Positions 17,554 to 27,447 of a stretch of DNA of 64,000 nt are shown here, in pieces. This DNA is from Weissella muntiaci (GTDB taxonomy: Bacteria; Bacillota; Bacilli; Lactobacillales; Lactobacillaceae). Under the pieces are notes generated by a model, which worked only from the letters and a program-made list of their open reading frames with translations, was not told the DNA's origin and searched no databases. Where the stretch lies: assembly GCF_008107635.1 (NCBI RefSeq), contig NZ_SDGZ01000020.1:1-64000 (forward strand). The letters are read 5' to 3'. Position 1 is the stretch's first letter. Each line of letters opens with the position of its first letter. The translations under genes and the position numbers were made by a program.

Positions 17554-20199
17554 ATGCATAAACGTTTAAATCCATTTTCATGGCGTCCCAGCACAAGAAT
17601 TTTGTGGGTCAGCTTCTTACTCCCAACCCTGATTATGTTGGGCTACTTTGCTTATCGCAAAATGGCTCCCTTTGGATCGAGTTCAATCCTAACCGTTGAT
17701 CTTGGACAACAGTACATCGATTTCTTTGCCAGCTACAAAAATGCTCTCACCGGTAATTTTAGCAGTATTTTCTTTAATTTTGCTAAAGGATTGGGTGGCG
17801 AAACTTTTGGTGACTGGGCATATTACTTAATGAGCCCAACAAACCTACTCCTACTGCCATTTTCAAACGCTTTGCTTCCCGTTGGAATCTTATTCCTAAC
17901 CGTGATCAAATATGGCTTAGCCAGCTGGAGTATGGCTTTTGCACTAAAGCGTATGCGCTGGCAAAATAATTGGTCGCTAGTCTTCTTTGGCCTCATTTAT
18001 AGCATGTCCGGTTGGTTTGTTGCCAATGAGCTAAATCTATTATGGCTTGATGCCGCTATTTTACTCCCATTTATCGTTGTTGGCTTGGAAAAATACTTGA
18101 ATGAACAATCAAAGTGGCAGTACATTCTACCCTTAACAGCCATGTTAGTGATTAATTACTACATGGCCTACATGGTTGGGCTCTTCATGATCCTATATTT
18201 TATCTGGCACTTATCTTGGTTACCATTTGGTTGGCGTGAACGTTTACGTATGCTACGTAAATTCGTCTTCGGTTCCTTAGTTTCGATCGGACTGTCTGCT
18301 GTCATCTGGTTGCCGACTGCATATACGCTGCTCAATTCAAAAGGGCAATATATGCTTGAGAATCTAAATTGGAACTTCGAATATAACCCCGCCGATTTTA
18401 TTGGTAAATTCTTCTTAGGTACCTTCAACTTTGATCAAATGCCCACAGGACTACCAAATATCTTTGTCGGTTCATTGGTCTTAATCGCAATTTGGTTCTT
18501 CTTCACTAGCAACCAAATTCGTTGGCAAACACGCCTTTGGGCGGGTATCATTACAGCCTTTCTTGTTATCTCAATGATGTACGCACCGCTTGATTTAGCT
18601 TGGCATGCCTTCCAATTTCCGGTCTGGTATCCTTATCGCTTCTCATTTGTATTTAGTTTCTGGCTAATCTGGATAGCCGGATCAATTTGGACACCAAATC
18701 TTAAATTTGATTGGTGGCAGCTCGGTTTGTTACTTGCTCTCGTCGCTGGCAGTTTTATTTATCTTTATACACGCCTAGGCAAGCTCAACTTCCTAACGCA
18801 GAGTCAATTAATTATCGGTATTAGCATTTTTGCTTTAATGTTGATCTTACACATTCTTGCAAGTAACAATAACTGGTGGCTCTGGGCAATTGGTATTTTA
18901 ACAATCGGTGAAATGGTCACCTCAACGATCTGGACATTAAATCAATTTACTTACTTAACAAACGACGAGTACACCACATACATCCGCGCTTTGGAAAAGG
19001 CCACCAACACTTTTAAAAAATCAAACCGTGATTTTTACCGTGTTGCTCAGTCCTTCCAACGGACTAAAGGTGATCCACTTCAAGGAAACTACTATGGTGC
19101 TTCGACCTTCTCATCAGCGCTTGAACATCAGCAGAGTTCATTCATGGCAGCAATTGGCCAACCAGAGGGCGATAATTATGTTTCGTACAGTAATGGTACT
19201 TTGCTAACAGATGATTTGCTCGGAATGCGCTATTTAATGCAACCAACCGGCAATGCTTCTGAAGACAAGGGCACTCCCAGCAATATGGCGACTTTCCCAC
19301 GCTGGGATACTAATGGCATCTATACAATCGATAACAGCACAGACGATGTCGTGATTAGCGAGAATGCGAATGCTTTACCACTCATTTTTGCCGCTAGTCC
19401 AAATGCCCTGAATTTGCATTTCAAGACAGATGACCCGCTGACAAATCAAAACCGACTCTGGGCAACCTTAACCGGCTATGATAACAATGATGTTTTCACT
19501 AGCAAGAATTTCGATAGTACTTCGGTTGATAACTTGAACTCGAGTGAAACAATTACTGGCGCTTACTTTAAGAAGCTAGATACAACTAAGCCAGCTAGCA
19601 TATCACTGACCTACACGCCACAAAGCGACGATCCCTATTATCTGACACTTGGTGGTGAACTTTCGGCCGACGATGTCTCAATTACCGTCAATGGAACACC
19701 ATTAGCTGCAATTCCTAGTCATCGACATACAATCATTTTGCCATTACCTGCAAATGTATCTGGCCAACCACAGGTGATCACGCTGACGCTCAACAAAAAC
19801 GATGTGTGGCTTCAAAATGTCTCTCTTTATGCCAGCAATCAAGCTGCTATCACGGCTGGAGCACAACAGTTACAACAATCGGCAATCACCGATTTGAAGT
19901 TTAGTGACACCCAAATTAGCGGCAATATTGATCTACCAGCTAATCAAAATCTCTTAATGACAACAATTCCATATGCCGAAGGCTGGAAAATTGAAGTCGA
20001 TGGTAAACAAGTTGATTCGACCAAAATCGGTGGCTTCTTCCTCGGAGCGACAATCACCCCTGGTCAACATCGAATTAAACTAACATTCACGCCACCCTAT
20101 CTCAAATGGGGCTTGATTATCACCAGCGGAACAGTTTTGTTCACACTTGGATTACTTTGGACCGATACATTTGGCCGCCGTGGTCATAAAAAATCTTAA
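17554..20199 (+). CDS. YfhO family membrane protein
   Basis: This 881-residue protein has about 13 transmembrane helices in residues 20-470, a long extracytoplasmic beta-rich domain (about 480-850), a final helix and a basic tail GRRGHKKS. GT-C-like YfhO proteins glycosylate wall polymers such as lipoteichoic acid or supply bactoprenol-linked sugars. The signature ILTVDLGQQYIDFF near residue 48 holds the loop aspartate typical of GT-C catalysis, and GYFAYRKMAPFG precedes it. The start at 17554 is preceded by GAGG, and an upstream ATG at 17503 starts before the domain. Monocistronic. Confidence 0.88.
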   Translation: MHKRLNPFSWRPSTRILWVSFLLPTLIMLGYFAYRKMAPFGSSSILTVDLGQQYIDFFASYKNALTGNFSSIFFNFAKGLGGETFGDWAYYLMSPTNLLLLPFSNALLPVGILFLTVIKYGLASWSMAFALKRMRWQNNWSLVFFGLIYSMSGWFVANELNLLWLDAAILLPFIVVGLEKYLNEQSKWQYILPLTAMLVINYYMAYMVGLFMILYFIWHLSWLPFGWRERLRMLRKFVFGSLVSIGLSAVIWLPTAYTLLNSKGQYMLENLNWNFEYNPADFIGKFFLGTFNFDQMPTGLPNIFVGSLVLIAIWFFFTSNQIRWQTRLWAGIITAFLVISMMYAPLDLAWHAFQFPVWYPYRFSFVFSFWLIWIAGSIWTPNLKFDWWQLGLLLALVAGSFIYLYTRLGKLNFLTQSQLIIGISIFALMLILHILASNNNWWLWAIGILTIGEMVTSTIWTLNQFTYLTNDEYTTYIRALEKATNTFKKSNRDFYRVAQSFQRTKGDPLQGNYYGASTFSSALEHQQSSFMAAIGQPEGDNYVSYSNGTLLTDDLLGMRYLMQPTGNASEDKGTPSNMATFPRWDTNGIYTIDNSTDDVVISENANALPLIFAASPNALNLHFKTDDPLTNQNRLWATLTGYDNNDVFTSKNFDSTSVDNLNSSETITGAYFKKLDTTKPASISLTYTPQSDDPYYLTLGGELSADDVSITVNGTPLAAIPSHRHTIILPLPANVSGQPQVITLTLNKNDVWLQNVSLYASNQAAITAGAQQLQQSAITDLKFSDTQISGNIDLPANQNLLMTTIPYAEGWKIEVDGKQVDSTKIGGFFLGATITPGQHRIKLTFTPPYLKWGLIITSGTVLFTLGLLWTDTFGRRGHKKS

Positions 20200-20320
20200 A
20201 TCACGGGCATAGATATCTTTACACAATACGCTTAGCATGGTATTTTACTTTGTAAGCCTGTCAAAGTCTATTTCATAGATTTGACTGATAAATTGATATA
20301 AATAATGATAGGAGGCCGTC

Positions 20321-20806
20321 ATGGCTGAAGATAAGACATTTCCAATGACGCTCGAAGGAAAGACAAAAATAGAAGCTGAGCTCAACAAACTCATCACTGA
20401 AACTCGAGCAGAAATCACTAATCGTATTCAAATCGCTCGTAGTTTTGGTGATTTGTCAGAAAATTCAGAATATCAATCTGCAAAGGATGAGCAAGCCTTC
20501 GTTGAAGGTCGCATTAACACCTTGCAAAATATGCTTGATAACGCAGTAATGATCGATTCATCAGAAATTGCTGCTGACGAAGTTGCCATGGGTAAAGTCG
20601 TTACCTTCCAAGAACTACCTGATGAAGAGCCCGAGACATATGAAATTGTCGGTGCTGTCGAAGCAGATCCACTTGCAGGTAAGATTTCAAACGAGTCACC
20701 AATTGCTCAATCATTGATTGGAAAAAGCGTTGGCGACGCAGTTACAGTAAACTTGCCTAACAACGGTTCAATTGAAGTTAAGATTCTTTCTGTAAAGAAC
20801 GCCTAA
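20321..20806 (+). CDS. greA: Transcription elongation factor GreA
   Basis: This 161-residue factor rescues backtracked RNA polymerase. The N-terminal coiled coil with [17 protein letters not shown] carries the acidic tip; the C-terminal FKBP-like domain ends with the usual [19 protein letters not shown] lies 5 nt before the ATG. Own terminator follows. Confidence 0.97.
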   Translation: MAEDKTFPMTLEGKTKIEAELNKLITETRAEITNRIQIARSFGDLSENSEYQSAKDEQAFVEGRINTLQNMLDNAVMIDSSEIAADEVAMGKVVTFQELPDEEPETYEIVGAVEADPLAGKISNESPIAQSLIGKSVGDAVTVNLPNNGSIEVKILSVKNA

Positions 20807-20823
20807 CAAAGATATTGAACATC

Positions 20824-20866
20824 CTAAAAGCCCTGAAAGTTAATTGATCTTTCAGGGCTTTTTATT
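20824..20866 (+). terminator. Terminator of greA
   Basis: AAAAGCCCTGAAAG pairs with CTTTCAGGGCTTTTT (20826-20863). Confidence 0.9.
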
Positions 20867-20874
20867 ATATCAGT

Positions 20875-20918
20875 CAAAAAGAGGTTAGTCCGAGTCAAAC
20901 TCGGACTAACCTCTTTTT
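20875..20918. terminator. Terminator of mltG (perfect inverted repeat)
   Basis: A perfect 19-bp inverted repeat (GAGGTTAGTCCGAG core) with a 5-nt loop, flanked by A and T tracts. It lies 10 nt behind the mltG stop. Confidence 0.88.
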
Positions 20919-20928
20919 GAACATTTAT

Positions 20929-22101
20929 TTACTTTGAACTTGAACTAGCTGAGCCAACTGCATCATTATCTGCCTGCACGTTATCAGTATTCTTCAATTG
21001 TTCATCATAAGTCTTTGAATAATAGATTTCTCCGGTCTTCAAATTTGCAACGAAGAACAAATAACCCTTGTCTTGGTCTTGTGGGTTCAGAACCGCCTTA
21101 ACAGAACTAACGGTTGGACTGTCAAACGGCCCAGGTCCATACCCAGCATTCGCATATAAGTTATATGGTGAGTCAACCTTAACATCTTTATTCGACAAAT
21201 TAGCCTTATCGGTATTCAAAGCGTACTTCACTGCCACGTCAGATGCCAATGGCATATTAACCTTAATCCGATTCAAGAAGACCCCGGCAATGATATTCCG
21301 GTTTTCCTGACTAACGCCTTCACGTTCAATCAATGAAGCCAATGTCATGACCTGCTGAACATTCATGCCTGACTGCTTAATTTGATCAAAGTAAGGACTA
21401 AATTGTGTATAGTCATTTGCAACCATTTGATTAATGATCTCGCGCACATTTGTTGCGTCTTTGACATCATAAGTCGCTGGATATAAATATCCTTCCAACT
21501 TATAGCGTACATCAGTTGCATTAATTGCATCATCCAGTAAACCAGGATAAGCATCCTTCAATCGTCCTAGAAAGGCACTATCATTCAATGCCGCCAAGAA
21601 CTCCTTTTTACTGAACTTTGTTTTATTAGCAACCTCTGTGGCAATTGCATCAGCATTCTCACCTTCGCGAACAGTCACTGTTCCCTCACCGTTCAATGGA
21701 TATGATGAGCCACCTTGCGTCAACTTACTAGTTAACTCTTTAATCGTCATCGATGGACTTAACAAGTAATAGCCGGCCTTCAATTCCGCTACATTCTTCG
21801 TATCAACATAATGAACAAAGGCTTTATCTGAACGAATAACACCTTTATCCTTTAGTTCAGTCGCAATCACTTGTGCGCTTGAACCACTTTTAACTTCAAT
21901 TTGTTTTTTTGTGGTTGCCTTAGGATTCAAAGCCGAATAATCTGTCACCTGTGCATGATGGTACACTCCAAAGCCAATTCCACCAATTAATAACACTAGG
22001 ACAATTCCAGCAATTATCGTTAACCGACCAAAACCCTTTTTCTGTGGTTGCCCTTGTGGCATTATACCGCCTCGGCTCCCGCGTGAATCAAATTCTGTCA
22101 T
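20929..22101 (-). CDS. mltG: Endolytic transglycosylase MltG
   Basis: This 390-residue YceG-like lytic transglycosylase cuts nascent glycan strands at the membrane. Basic cytoplasmic stretch, one membrane helix at about 28-48, a LysM-like region, then the catalytic domain with LASLIEREG (catalytic Glu), IAGVFLNRIKVNMPLASD and the end motif YGPGPFDSP ... YLFFVANLKTGEIYYSKTYDEQ in pieces. A serine-rich tail ends the protein. It sits beside greA, the common Firmicutes arrangement, but on the opposite strand here. Confidence 0.95.
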   Translation of the reverse strand: MTEFDSRGSRGGIMPQGQPQKKGFGRLTIIAGIVLVLLIGGIGFGVYHHAQVTDYSALNPKATTKKQIEVKSGSSAQVIATELKDKGVIRSDKAFVHYVDTKNVAELKAGYYLLSPSMTIKELTSKLTQGGSSYPLNGEGTVTVREGENADAIATEVANKTKFSKKEFLAALNDSAFLGRLKDAYPGLLDDAINATDVRYKLEGYLYPATYDVKDATNVREIINQMVANDYTQFSPYFDQIKQSGMNVQQVMTLASLIEREGVSQENRNIIAGVFLNRIKVNMPLASDVAVKYALNTDKANLSNKDVKVDSPYNLYANAGYGPGPFDSPTVSSVKAVLNPQDQDKGYLFFVANLKTGEIYYSKTYDEQLKNTDNVQADNDAVGSASSSSK

Positions 22102-22210
22102 TATTTTTCTCCCAAATAAAAATCCGCATTACCGAAAGTATACCAGCTCACCAACGATAATGTGAATTTTTACTTGCTAAATTAAGAACTTTTTATTAAA
22201 AGCCACTTTC

Positions 22211-24631
22211 TTAACGGATTTCCGCATCAAAGGCTTGCTTCAACTGCTTAGTAATTCGATCGACAGCAGCATTCACTTCATCGTCAACCAAGGTTGCTGC
22301 TGGATTCACAAAATGCAAAGTATATGCTAATGACTTTTTATCGTCAGCAACATTTGCTCCTGTGTAAAGGTCGAACAAAACTACGTCATGTAGATAATTT
22401 CCACCAGCCGCCTCGATTTTAGCAATTAATTCGGCCGCCGTAATATCTTGGTCAACTAGAATTGCCAAATCACGTGTAATCGCTGGGTAACGCGAGATTG
22501 CCTCATACTTAGCAGAACGCTTCTTAATTGCCATAATTGCATCAAGATCTAGCTCAAAGGCATAAGTTTCACCGACCTTATATGCTTTCGCGGTCTTAGG
22601 GTGAACCTGCCCCATAATCCCAATTACTCGTTGACCAACTCGTAGCTCAGCTGTTCGTCCTGGGTGCATTTCTGGATATGCCGCACTCGCTTCAAAGCTC
22701 ACCCGATCAGCTAGTGCAAAATTATCTAATAGCGCCATGACGATCCCTTTGAGCACAAAGAAGTCACTAACTTGGGCCGGTTGTGTCCAAGTCCGCTCAG
22801 TCCATTCACCAGTAATCACACCTGCCAAATGCTCAATCTCACTTGGCAACGTAGCTTCATCATCCGAGACAAATACACGCCCTTGCTCATAAAGCGCCAC
22901 ATTTTTTTGCTTGCGAGCAACATTATAGGCCACATCATCTAGTAACCCAGTCAATAAGCTACTCCGAGTTTGTGAACGATCTTGACTCATTGGATAATCT
23001 AGGACAATTGGACTTCCTTGGTGTAATTTGAAATCCTGGGCTTTTTGAGGCGTCGTCAAAACATAAGAAATCGCTTGATCCAAGCCTAAACCTTCTAATG
23101 CTCGGCGGCTAGCACGGATCAACATCTGCTTGGCGGTCAAAATTCCTGGCGTTGTCGCACCAGTTGGCAAAGTTGCCGGCAATTTATCATAACCATATAG
23201 TCGCGCAACTTCTTCAATCAGATCGGCTGGCAAGCTAATGTCCCAACGTCGTGACGGAATTGTCACGATGAATTCAGCATCATTTACAGTATAAGTGAAC
23301 TGCAATTGGTCAAAAATCTTTGCAATCGCTTCTTGAGTAATTTCAGTACCAAGCACTTTGTTAACTTGTGCGACAGTCACTGATACCACTGGCGCTTGAT
23401 ATGCATAATCTTGTGCAACCACACGTCCTTTGGTGACGCTTCCACCAGCTAACGTTGCGATGAGAGCCGCTGCATGGTCCAACGCAACAAATGTTGCCTC
23501 AACGTCAACACCACGTTCAAAACGTTGTGAAGCCTCTGAATGTAAGTTTTGCTTTTGGGCAGTCTTACGAATAGCAGTCGCTTCAAACACGGCCCCTTCT
23601 AAGACAATATTAGTCGTCTGACCAGTTACCTCGGTAGATTCACCACCCATCACACCGGCAAACATCAATCCTTGATCACCCGCTGCAATAATGATATCCT
23701 CTGGTGCCGCCTCGCGCTCAACACCATCAAGCGTTTTAATCTGCTCATGTGCTTGTGCCCGTCGCACATTCAAATCACGCGTTGGTAGTTGATCTAAGTC
23801 AAAGGCATGCAATGGCTGCCCATACATCAATAACATATAATTTGTCACGTCGACAACATTATTGATTGGTCGAACGCCCATGTTCCAAAGCCGACGTTGC
23901 AACCATAGTGGTGAGTCTTGAATTGTTACATTTTCAACTACGCGAACGGCATACTTACTAGCTAATTCAGCTGGCGCAGTTGCTGTAATCAAACTAGCGG
24001 TCTCTTTATCAGATTCCACCAATTCAAAATCAGGTAACGTTACTTTTTGATCAAGAATTGCAGCGACTTCCCACGCTGTACCATTCATTGAAAGCATGTC
24101 AGCTCGATTCGGCGTAATTCCAGTTTCCAAAATATGGTCGTTCAAACCTAATGCTGCTAGTGCATCTGCACCTGCTACCAAGTCTGCTGCATCCACATCG
24201 TTGAAAACCCAAATACCGTCCTCAAAATCCTTTGGCGCAACCTTGTCATCAAAGCCAAGTTCCTGTAACGCCGCCAACATACCATTTGACGCAACCCCAC
24301 GTAACTTACCTTTTTTAATTTTCTGACCACCACCAATGACTGAGCCATGCTTGGCAAGAATCACTGTTTGTCCGACCGCAACATTTGGTGCACCGGTCAC
24401 GATTTGAACTGGCTCAGCTTCTCCAGCATCAATTTGGGTTATGACCATATGATCGGAATCGGGATGCTCTTCCACAGACAAAACCTTAGCAATCACCACA
24501 TTTTTCATATTACCTTGTGGTTGACTCTGACCCTCGATTTCAACGGCCGTTCGTGAGATTTTCTCTGCCAATTCATTGACTGGCAAATCTAAATCAACAT
24601 AATCACTTAACCAGTTTATTGAAACTTTCAT
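22211..24631 (-). CDS. pheT: Phenylalanyl-tRNA synthetase beta subunit
   Basis: This 806-residue subunit forms the alpha2-beta2 PheRS. Order of domains: tRNA-binding EMAP-II-like fold (residues 40-150, VLSVEEHPDSDHM), B3/4 editing domain, B5 (about 405-480), catalytic-like core, and the C-terminal ferredoxin-like anticodon-binding domain beginning SRYPAITRDLAILVD. It lies 8 nt after pheS and shares its T-box leader. Confidence 0.97.
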   Translation of the reverse strand: MKVSINWLSDYVDLDLPVNELAEKISRTAVEIEGQSQPQGNMKNVVIAKVLSVEEHPDSDHMVITQIDAGEAEPVQIVTGAPNVAVGQTVILAKHGSVIGGGQKIKKGKLRGVASNGMLAALQELGFDDKVAPKDFEDGIWVFNDVDAADLVAGADALAALGLNDHILETGITPNRADMLSMNGTAWEVAAILDQKVTLPDFELVESDKETASLITATAPAELASKYAVRVVENVTIQDSPLWLQRRLWNMGVRPINNVVDVTNYMLLMYGQPLHAFDLDQLPTRDLNVRRAQAHEQIKTLDGVEREAAPEDIIIAAGDQGLMFAGVMGGESTEVTGQTTNIVLEGAVFEATAIRKTAQKQNLHSEASQRFERGVDVEATFVALDHAAALIATLAGGSVTKGRVVAQDYAYQAPVVSVTVAQVNKVLGTEITQEAIAKIFDQLQFTYTVNDAEFIVTIPSRRWDISLPADLIEEVARLYGYDKLPATLPTGATTPGILTAKQMLIRASRRALEGLGLDQAISYVLTTPQKAQDFKLHQGSPIVLDYPMSQDRSQTRSSLLTGLLDDVAYNVARKQKNVALYEQGRVFVSDDEATLPSEIEHLAGVITGEWTERTWTQPAQVSDFFVLKGIVMALLDNFALADRVSFEASAAYPEMHPGRTAELRVGQRVIGIMGQVHPKTAKAYKVGETYAFELDLDAIMAIKKRSAKYEAISRYPAITRDLAILVDQDITAAELIAKIEAAGGNYLHDVVLFDLYTGANVADDKKSLAYTLHFVNPAATLVDDEVNAAVDRITKQLKQAFDAEIR

Positions 24632-24639
24632 AATGCGCT

Positions 24640-25680
24640 TTATCCTCTCTGCTTAAATTGTTCTAAGAAACGGACATCGTTTAGATAGAAGTTACGAATA
24701 TCTTCAACGCCGTACTTCAACATTGCGAAACGATCTGGTCCAAGGCCAAAGGCAAAACCACCATAAACCGTTGAATCAATTCCAGCCATTTCCAAAACGT
24801 TCGGGTGAACCATTCCAGCACCCAAAACCTCAATCCATTCAATATCTTCGGGCTTGGTATCAGCTGTCACTGCACCCCAAGATACATCAACCTCAACTGA
24901 AGGCTCCGTAAAAGGAAAATAAGATGGACGTAGGCGAATATCGTGATCCGCACCAAAGAGCTTGTGTGCAACTGCTAACAACGTCCCCTTCAAATCCCCC
25001 ATTGTAATCTGCTTGTCAATTACTAAACCTTCAACTTGGTGGAATTGGTGCGAATGAGTTGCATCATCAGTATCACGCCGATAAACACGTCCAGGAGAGA
25101 TCATCTTCAAAGGTCCCTTTGTAAAGTCATGATCAACCATTGCACGAGCTTGCATTGGTGATGTCTGCGTTCGCATTAGAATCTCTGGTGTAATGTAGAA
25201 AGTATCCTGCATATCACGAGCTGGATGGTCCTTTGGTAAGTTCATCATCTCAAAATTATATTGATCAGTTTCAACTTCTGGTCCTTCCAAAACCTGATAT
25301 CCCATTCCCATGAATTGATCCTCAAGATCAGTGATAATCTGTTGTAGCACGTGTGCTTGACCCTGCTTAATTGCTTTTCCAGGTAATGTCACATCAAGCT
25401 TTTCAGCTTGCAATTGAGCCTCAAGTGCAGCAGTCTCAAGTTGCGTTTGTTGCTCGGTGATTGCTAGCGTCAGACTGTCGCGGACATCATTTGCGACCGC
25501 GCCAATCACTGGACGTTCTTCGGGTGTTAGATTTTTCATCCCCCGCAACACTTCAGTTAGTGGTCCCTTCTTACCTAACCAAGTAATTCTGACCTGATTA
25601 AGTACCTTCAAATCAGTAGTTGCTTTGATTTCACTTAACGCTTTACTTTGTAAAGCTTGTAACTCATCAGCTAAACTCAT
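24640..25680 (-). CDS. pheS: Phenylalanyl-tRNA synthetase alpha subunit
   Basis: This 346-residue catalytic subunit attaches phenylalanine to tRNA-Phe. An N-terminal coiled coil binds tRNA. Class II motifs are present: DTFYI, the motif 2 loop region around [21 protein letters not shown] (in two parts), and motif 3 [24 protein letters not shown] lies before the ATG. The gene is under a T-box leader. Confidence 0.97.
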   Translation of the reverse strand: MSLADELQALQSKALSEIKATTDLKVLNQVRITWLGKKGPLTEVLRGMKNLTPEERPVIGAVANDVRDSLTLAITEQQTQLETAALEAQLQAEKLDVTLPGKAIKQGQAHVLQQIITDLEDQFMGMGYQVLEGPEVETDQYNFEMMNLPKDHPARDMQDTFYITPEILMRTQTSPMQARAMVDHDFTKGPLKMISPGRVYRRDTDDATHSHQFHQVEGLVIDKQITMGDLKGTLLAVAHKLFGADHDIRLRPSYFPFTEPSVEVDVSWGAVTADTKPEDIEWIEVLGAGMVHPNVLEMAGIDSTVYGGFAFGLGPDRFAMLKYGVEDIRNFYLNDVRFLEQFKQRG

Positions 25681-25696
25681 TTTATTTCTCCTTTTT

Positions 25697-25935
25697 CAAA
25701 TAAAAAAAGTCCCTTCGGTAATTGCTCACCAAAGGGACGTCTTATAAACGTGGTACCACCCAAATTTGACAGTCATCAAGAGACTATCCTTAGGAGCCCG
25801 TTAACGGGGGCGAATCGGGATCGCCTTATCAGCCATCCAACTCCTGACTGAAATTCGGTTTGTAGTCTTCCGCGGCTCACATCGTTCCCACGGTTGCTGA
25901 AAAGATCATCAAACTTACTAGGTCATTCATCGTAT
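25697..25935 (-). promoter_or_regulatory. T-box riboswitch leader of pheST
   Basis: The minus-strand leader carries the T-box sequence GGGTGGTACCACG (complement of about 25749-25761). A strong terminator GTCCCTT-GGT / ACC-AAGGGAC plus T run lies at 25706-25739. Upstream are an AGTAAG element near 25915 and stem I. A TTC triplet in AATTTCAG (near 25848) is a plausible Phe specifier, which I infer rather than prove. Uncharged tRNA-Phe would stabilise the antiterminator. A -10 TAAAAT with TCGACA 17 nt upstream lies near 25948-25970. Confidence 0.92.
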
Positions 25936-25977
25936 AATACGTCCATTTTACGCAAAATTAATTGATCTGTCGAGCGC

Positions 25978-26337
25978 TTAAATAAAAAGTAGTGCTAATA
26001 AAGCTAACAAGGCAGGTAGCCCTTGCACAAGCATGATACGCTTGTTAACTGTCACACCACCATAAATCGCCACAATTACAACATAAGCCATTAACATGGC
26101 AAGGAAATAAACGCCGTTGCCTTGTGGGAACAAAAATAACACTAAGATGATCAATAAGCCCAGTGCGCCATTATAAATCCCTTGATTTCCCAGCAACTTG
26201 CGTACCTCAGTCACCTTTAAGACCTCCGGAGCTAGTCCAAATACAGTTGCTTGGCGTTCTGCCGGCATAAACATCTCTAAGACCATGATATATAAGGCCT
26301 CAAGTGCTACCAATCCTGCTAAAATTAATCCAATCAT
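25978..26337 (-). CDS. DUF1304 family membrane protein
   Basis: This 119-residue protein has four predicted transmembrane helices. The family hallmark ALEALYIMVLEMF with a following FG, then LGNQGIYNGALGL and VAIYGGVTV identify DUF1304. Function is unknown in the family. It lies between the pheST leader and the HxlR regulator and is followed by no obvious operon partner. Confidence 0.9.
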   Translation of the reverse strand: MIGLILAGLVALEALYIMVLEMFMPAERQATVFGLAPEVLKVTEVRKLLGNQGIYNGALGLLIILVLFLFPQGNGVYFLAMLMAYVVIVAIYGGVTVNKRIMLVQGLPALLALLALLFI

Positions 26338-26412
26338 TCCCCAACACCCACTTATAATATATTTTTATAAGTCTAGTCTATGGTTTTGACCGAGTAAATA
26401 CAAGCAATAATA

Positions 26413-26452
26413 TAAAAAGGTTAGCTGACATAATAGTCAGCTAACCTTTTAT
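26413..26452. terminator. Terminator of the HxlR gene
   Basis: Perfect arms AAAAGGTTAGCTGAC and GTCAGCTAACCTTTT around ATAATA, usable in both directions. Confidence 0.88.
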
Positions 26453-26459
26453 CTATTAA

Positions 26460-26810
26460 TTAAGCATTCCACTTATCTGACCATGTATGAATTGCTTCCA
26501 TCATTGGTCGCATTGATTCGCCACGCTCAGTTAATGCGTATTCAATCAATGATGATGCTTCATAAGTCCGGCGTTCAATCAACTCAGCTTCTTCAAGCTC
26601 TTTCAATCGCTCTACCATCACGCGGTCAGAACAATTAACAACTGCTCGTGACAAATCTTTAAAACGGCTTGGTCCCTCATTCAATAGAACTTCCAAAATC
26701 AAACCGTTCCACTTACGACCTAAAATATTAAAAGTCGTCGCGAACTTATCACAAATTGCAAAATCAGCACAGTTCTCGTCATTTACTTTTTGTTCAGTTG
26801 CCATTACCAT
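26460..26810 (-). CDS. HxlR family transcriptional regulator
   Basis: This 116-residue winged-helix regulator has one N-terminal cysteine pair (CADFAICDKF) that could sense redox or aldehyde stress, as in YodB/HypR members. The HxlR core is ILGRKWNGLILEVLLNEGPSRFKDLSR ... LKELEEAELIERR (in pieces). AAGGAGAA lies 8 nt before the ATG. A 21-nt near-palindrome directly upstream may be its own operator. The target genes are not evident; neighbours are housekeeping. Confidence 0.9.
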   Translation of the reverse strand: MVMATEQKVNDENCADFAICDKFATTFNILGRKWNGLILEVLLNEGPSRFKDLSRAVVNCSDRVMVERLKELEEAELIERRTYEASSLIEYALTERGESMRPMMEAIHTWSDKWNA

Positions 26811-26831
26811 AACTTGTTCTCCTTACATATA

Positions 26832-26852
26832 TTACTAACAATTATTCAGTAA
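26832..26852. promoter_or_regulatory. Candidate operator of the HxlR gene
   Basis: TTACT and AGTAA arms are arranged symmetrically around an AT-rich centre, 22-42 nt upstream of the start. The spacing resembles YodB/HxlR-type sites. Only dyad symmetry supports it. Confidence 0.35.
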
Positions 26853-26923
26853 CTATATTCTAGCGCTAAAATCATCACAATGCACGCCTTTTGCTTGATT
26901 CTTTTGTCATAAAAATGTGAATT

Positions 26924-27409
26924 TCATTTTTTATCAAAATGGCGACGAAATTTACGCCATTTTGGTGCAAAGAAATCAGCAATTGCAATCCAGTCGTCCA
27001 CCAAATCTAACAAAAGACTTTCCTTAAAGTGTGGTCGTGCGGTGGTTGCACCCCACATATGTTTGAGAATGATATCCTTTTCCATTGGTGTTAAGGCCGT
27101 AATTTTTTCAGCGTTTCGGATTGCTACCCGCGGATGAATAAATGCGTGTGAACCTAACTCAAACTTTGTGACACGCCAATCATAGAAAAAGAGGTCATGC
27201 AAAATACCAGCTCGTGCGACAGCGGTTGCATTTAAACCGTAACGCAAAGCTAACCGATAACTTAAATACGAGACATCAATCGAATGTTGTAACCGATCCG
27301 AATAGTGATGTTGAACATAATTTTTCAGTAATTGAACCTGGGGATGTGCTAGCAAATCTCCCACGATCTCCAGATAAACTGGATCTTTCTGCCAATCTTG
27401 TTCTTGCAT
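26924..27409 (-). CDS. HD-domain phosphohydrolase-like protein
   Basis: This 161-residue cytosolic protein has an HD domain. Visible metal ligands are the His of LQHSIDVSYLSY, the HD pair of GILHDLFFYDW and a later Asp in LLDLVDDWIAI. Such proteins hydrolyse phosphate esters of nucleotides; the substrate is unknown. GAGGAG precedes the ATG. It follows the rRNA/tRNA methyltransferase gene by 38 nt and may be co-transcribed. Confidence 0.88.
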   Translation of the reverse strand: MQEQDWQKDPVYLEIVGDLLAHPQVQLLKNYVQHHYSDRLQHSIDVSYLSYRLALRYGLNATAVARAGILHDLFFYDWRVTKFELGSHAFIHPRVAIRNAEKITALTPMEKDIILKHMWGATTARPHFKESLLLDLVDDWIAIADFFAPKWRKFRRHFDKK

Positions 27410-27447
27410 TAAAGCATCTCCTCATCATCCACGCTGATGTTGTTACT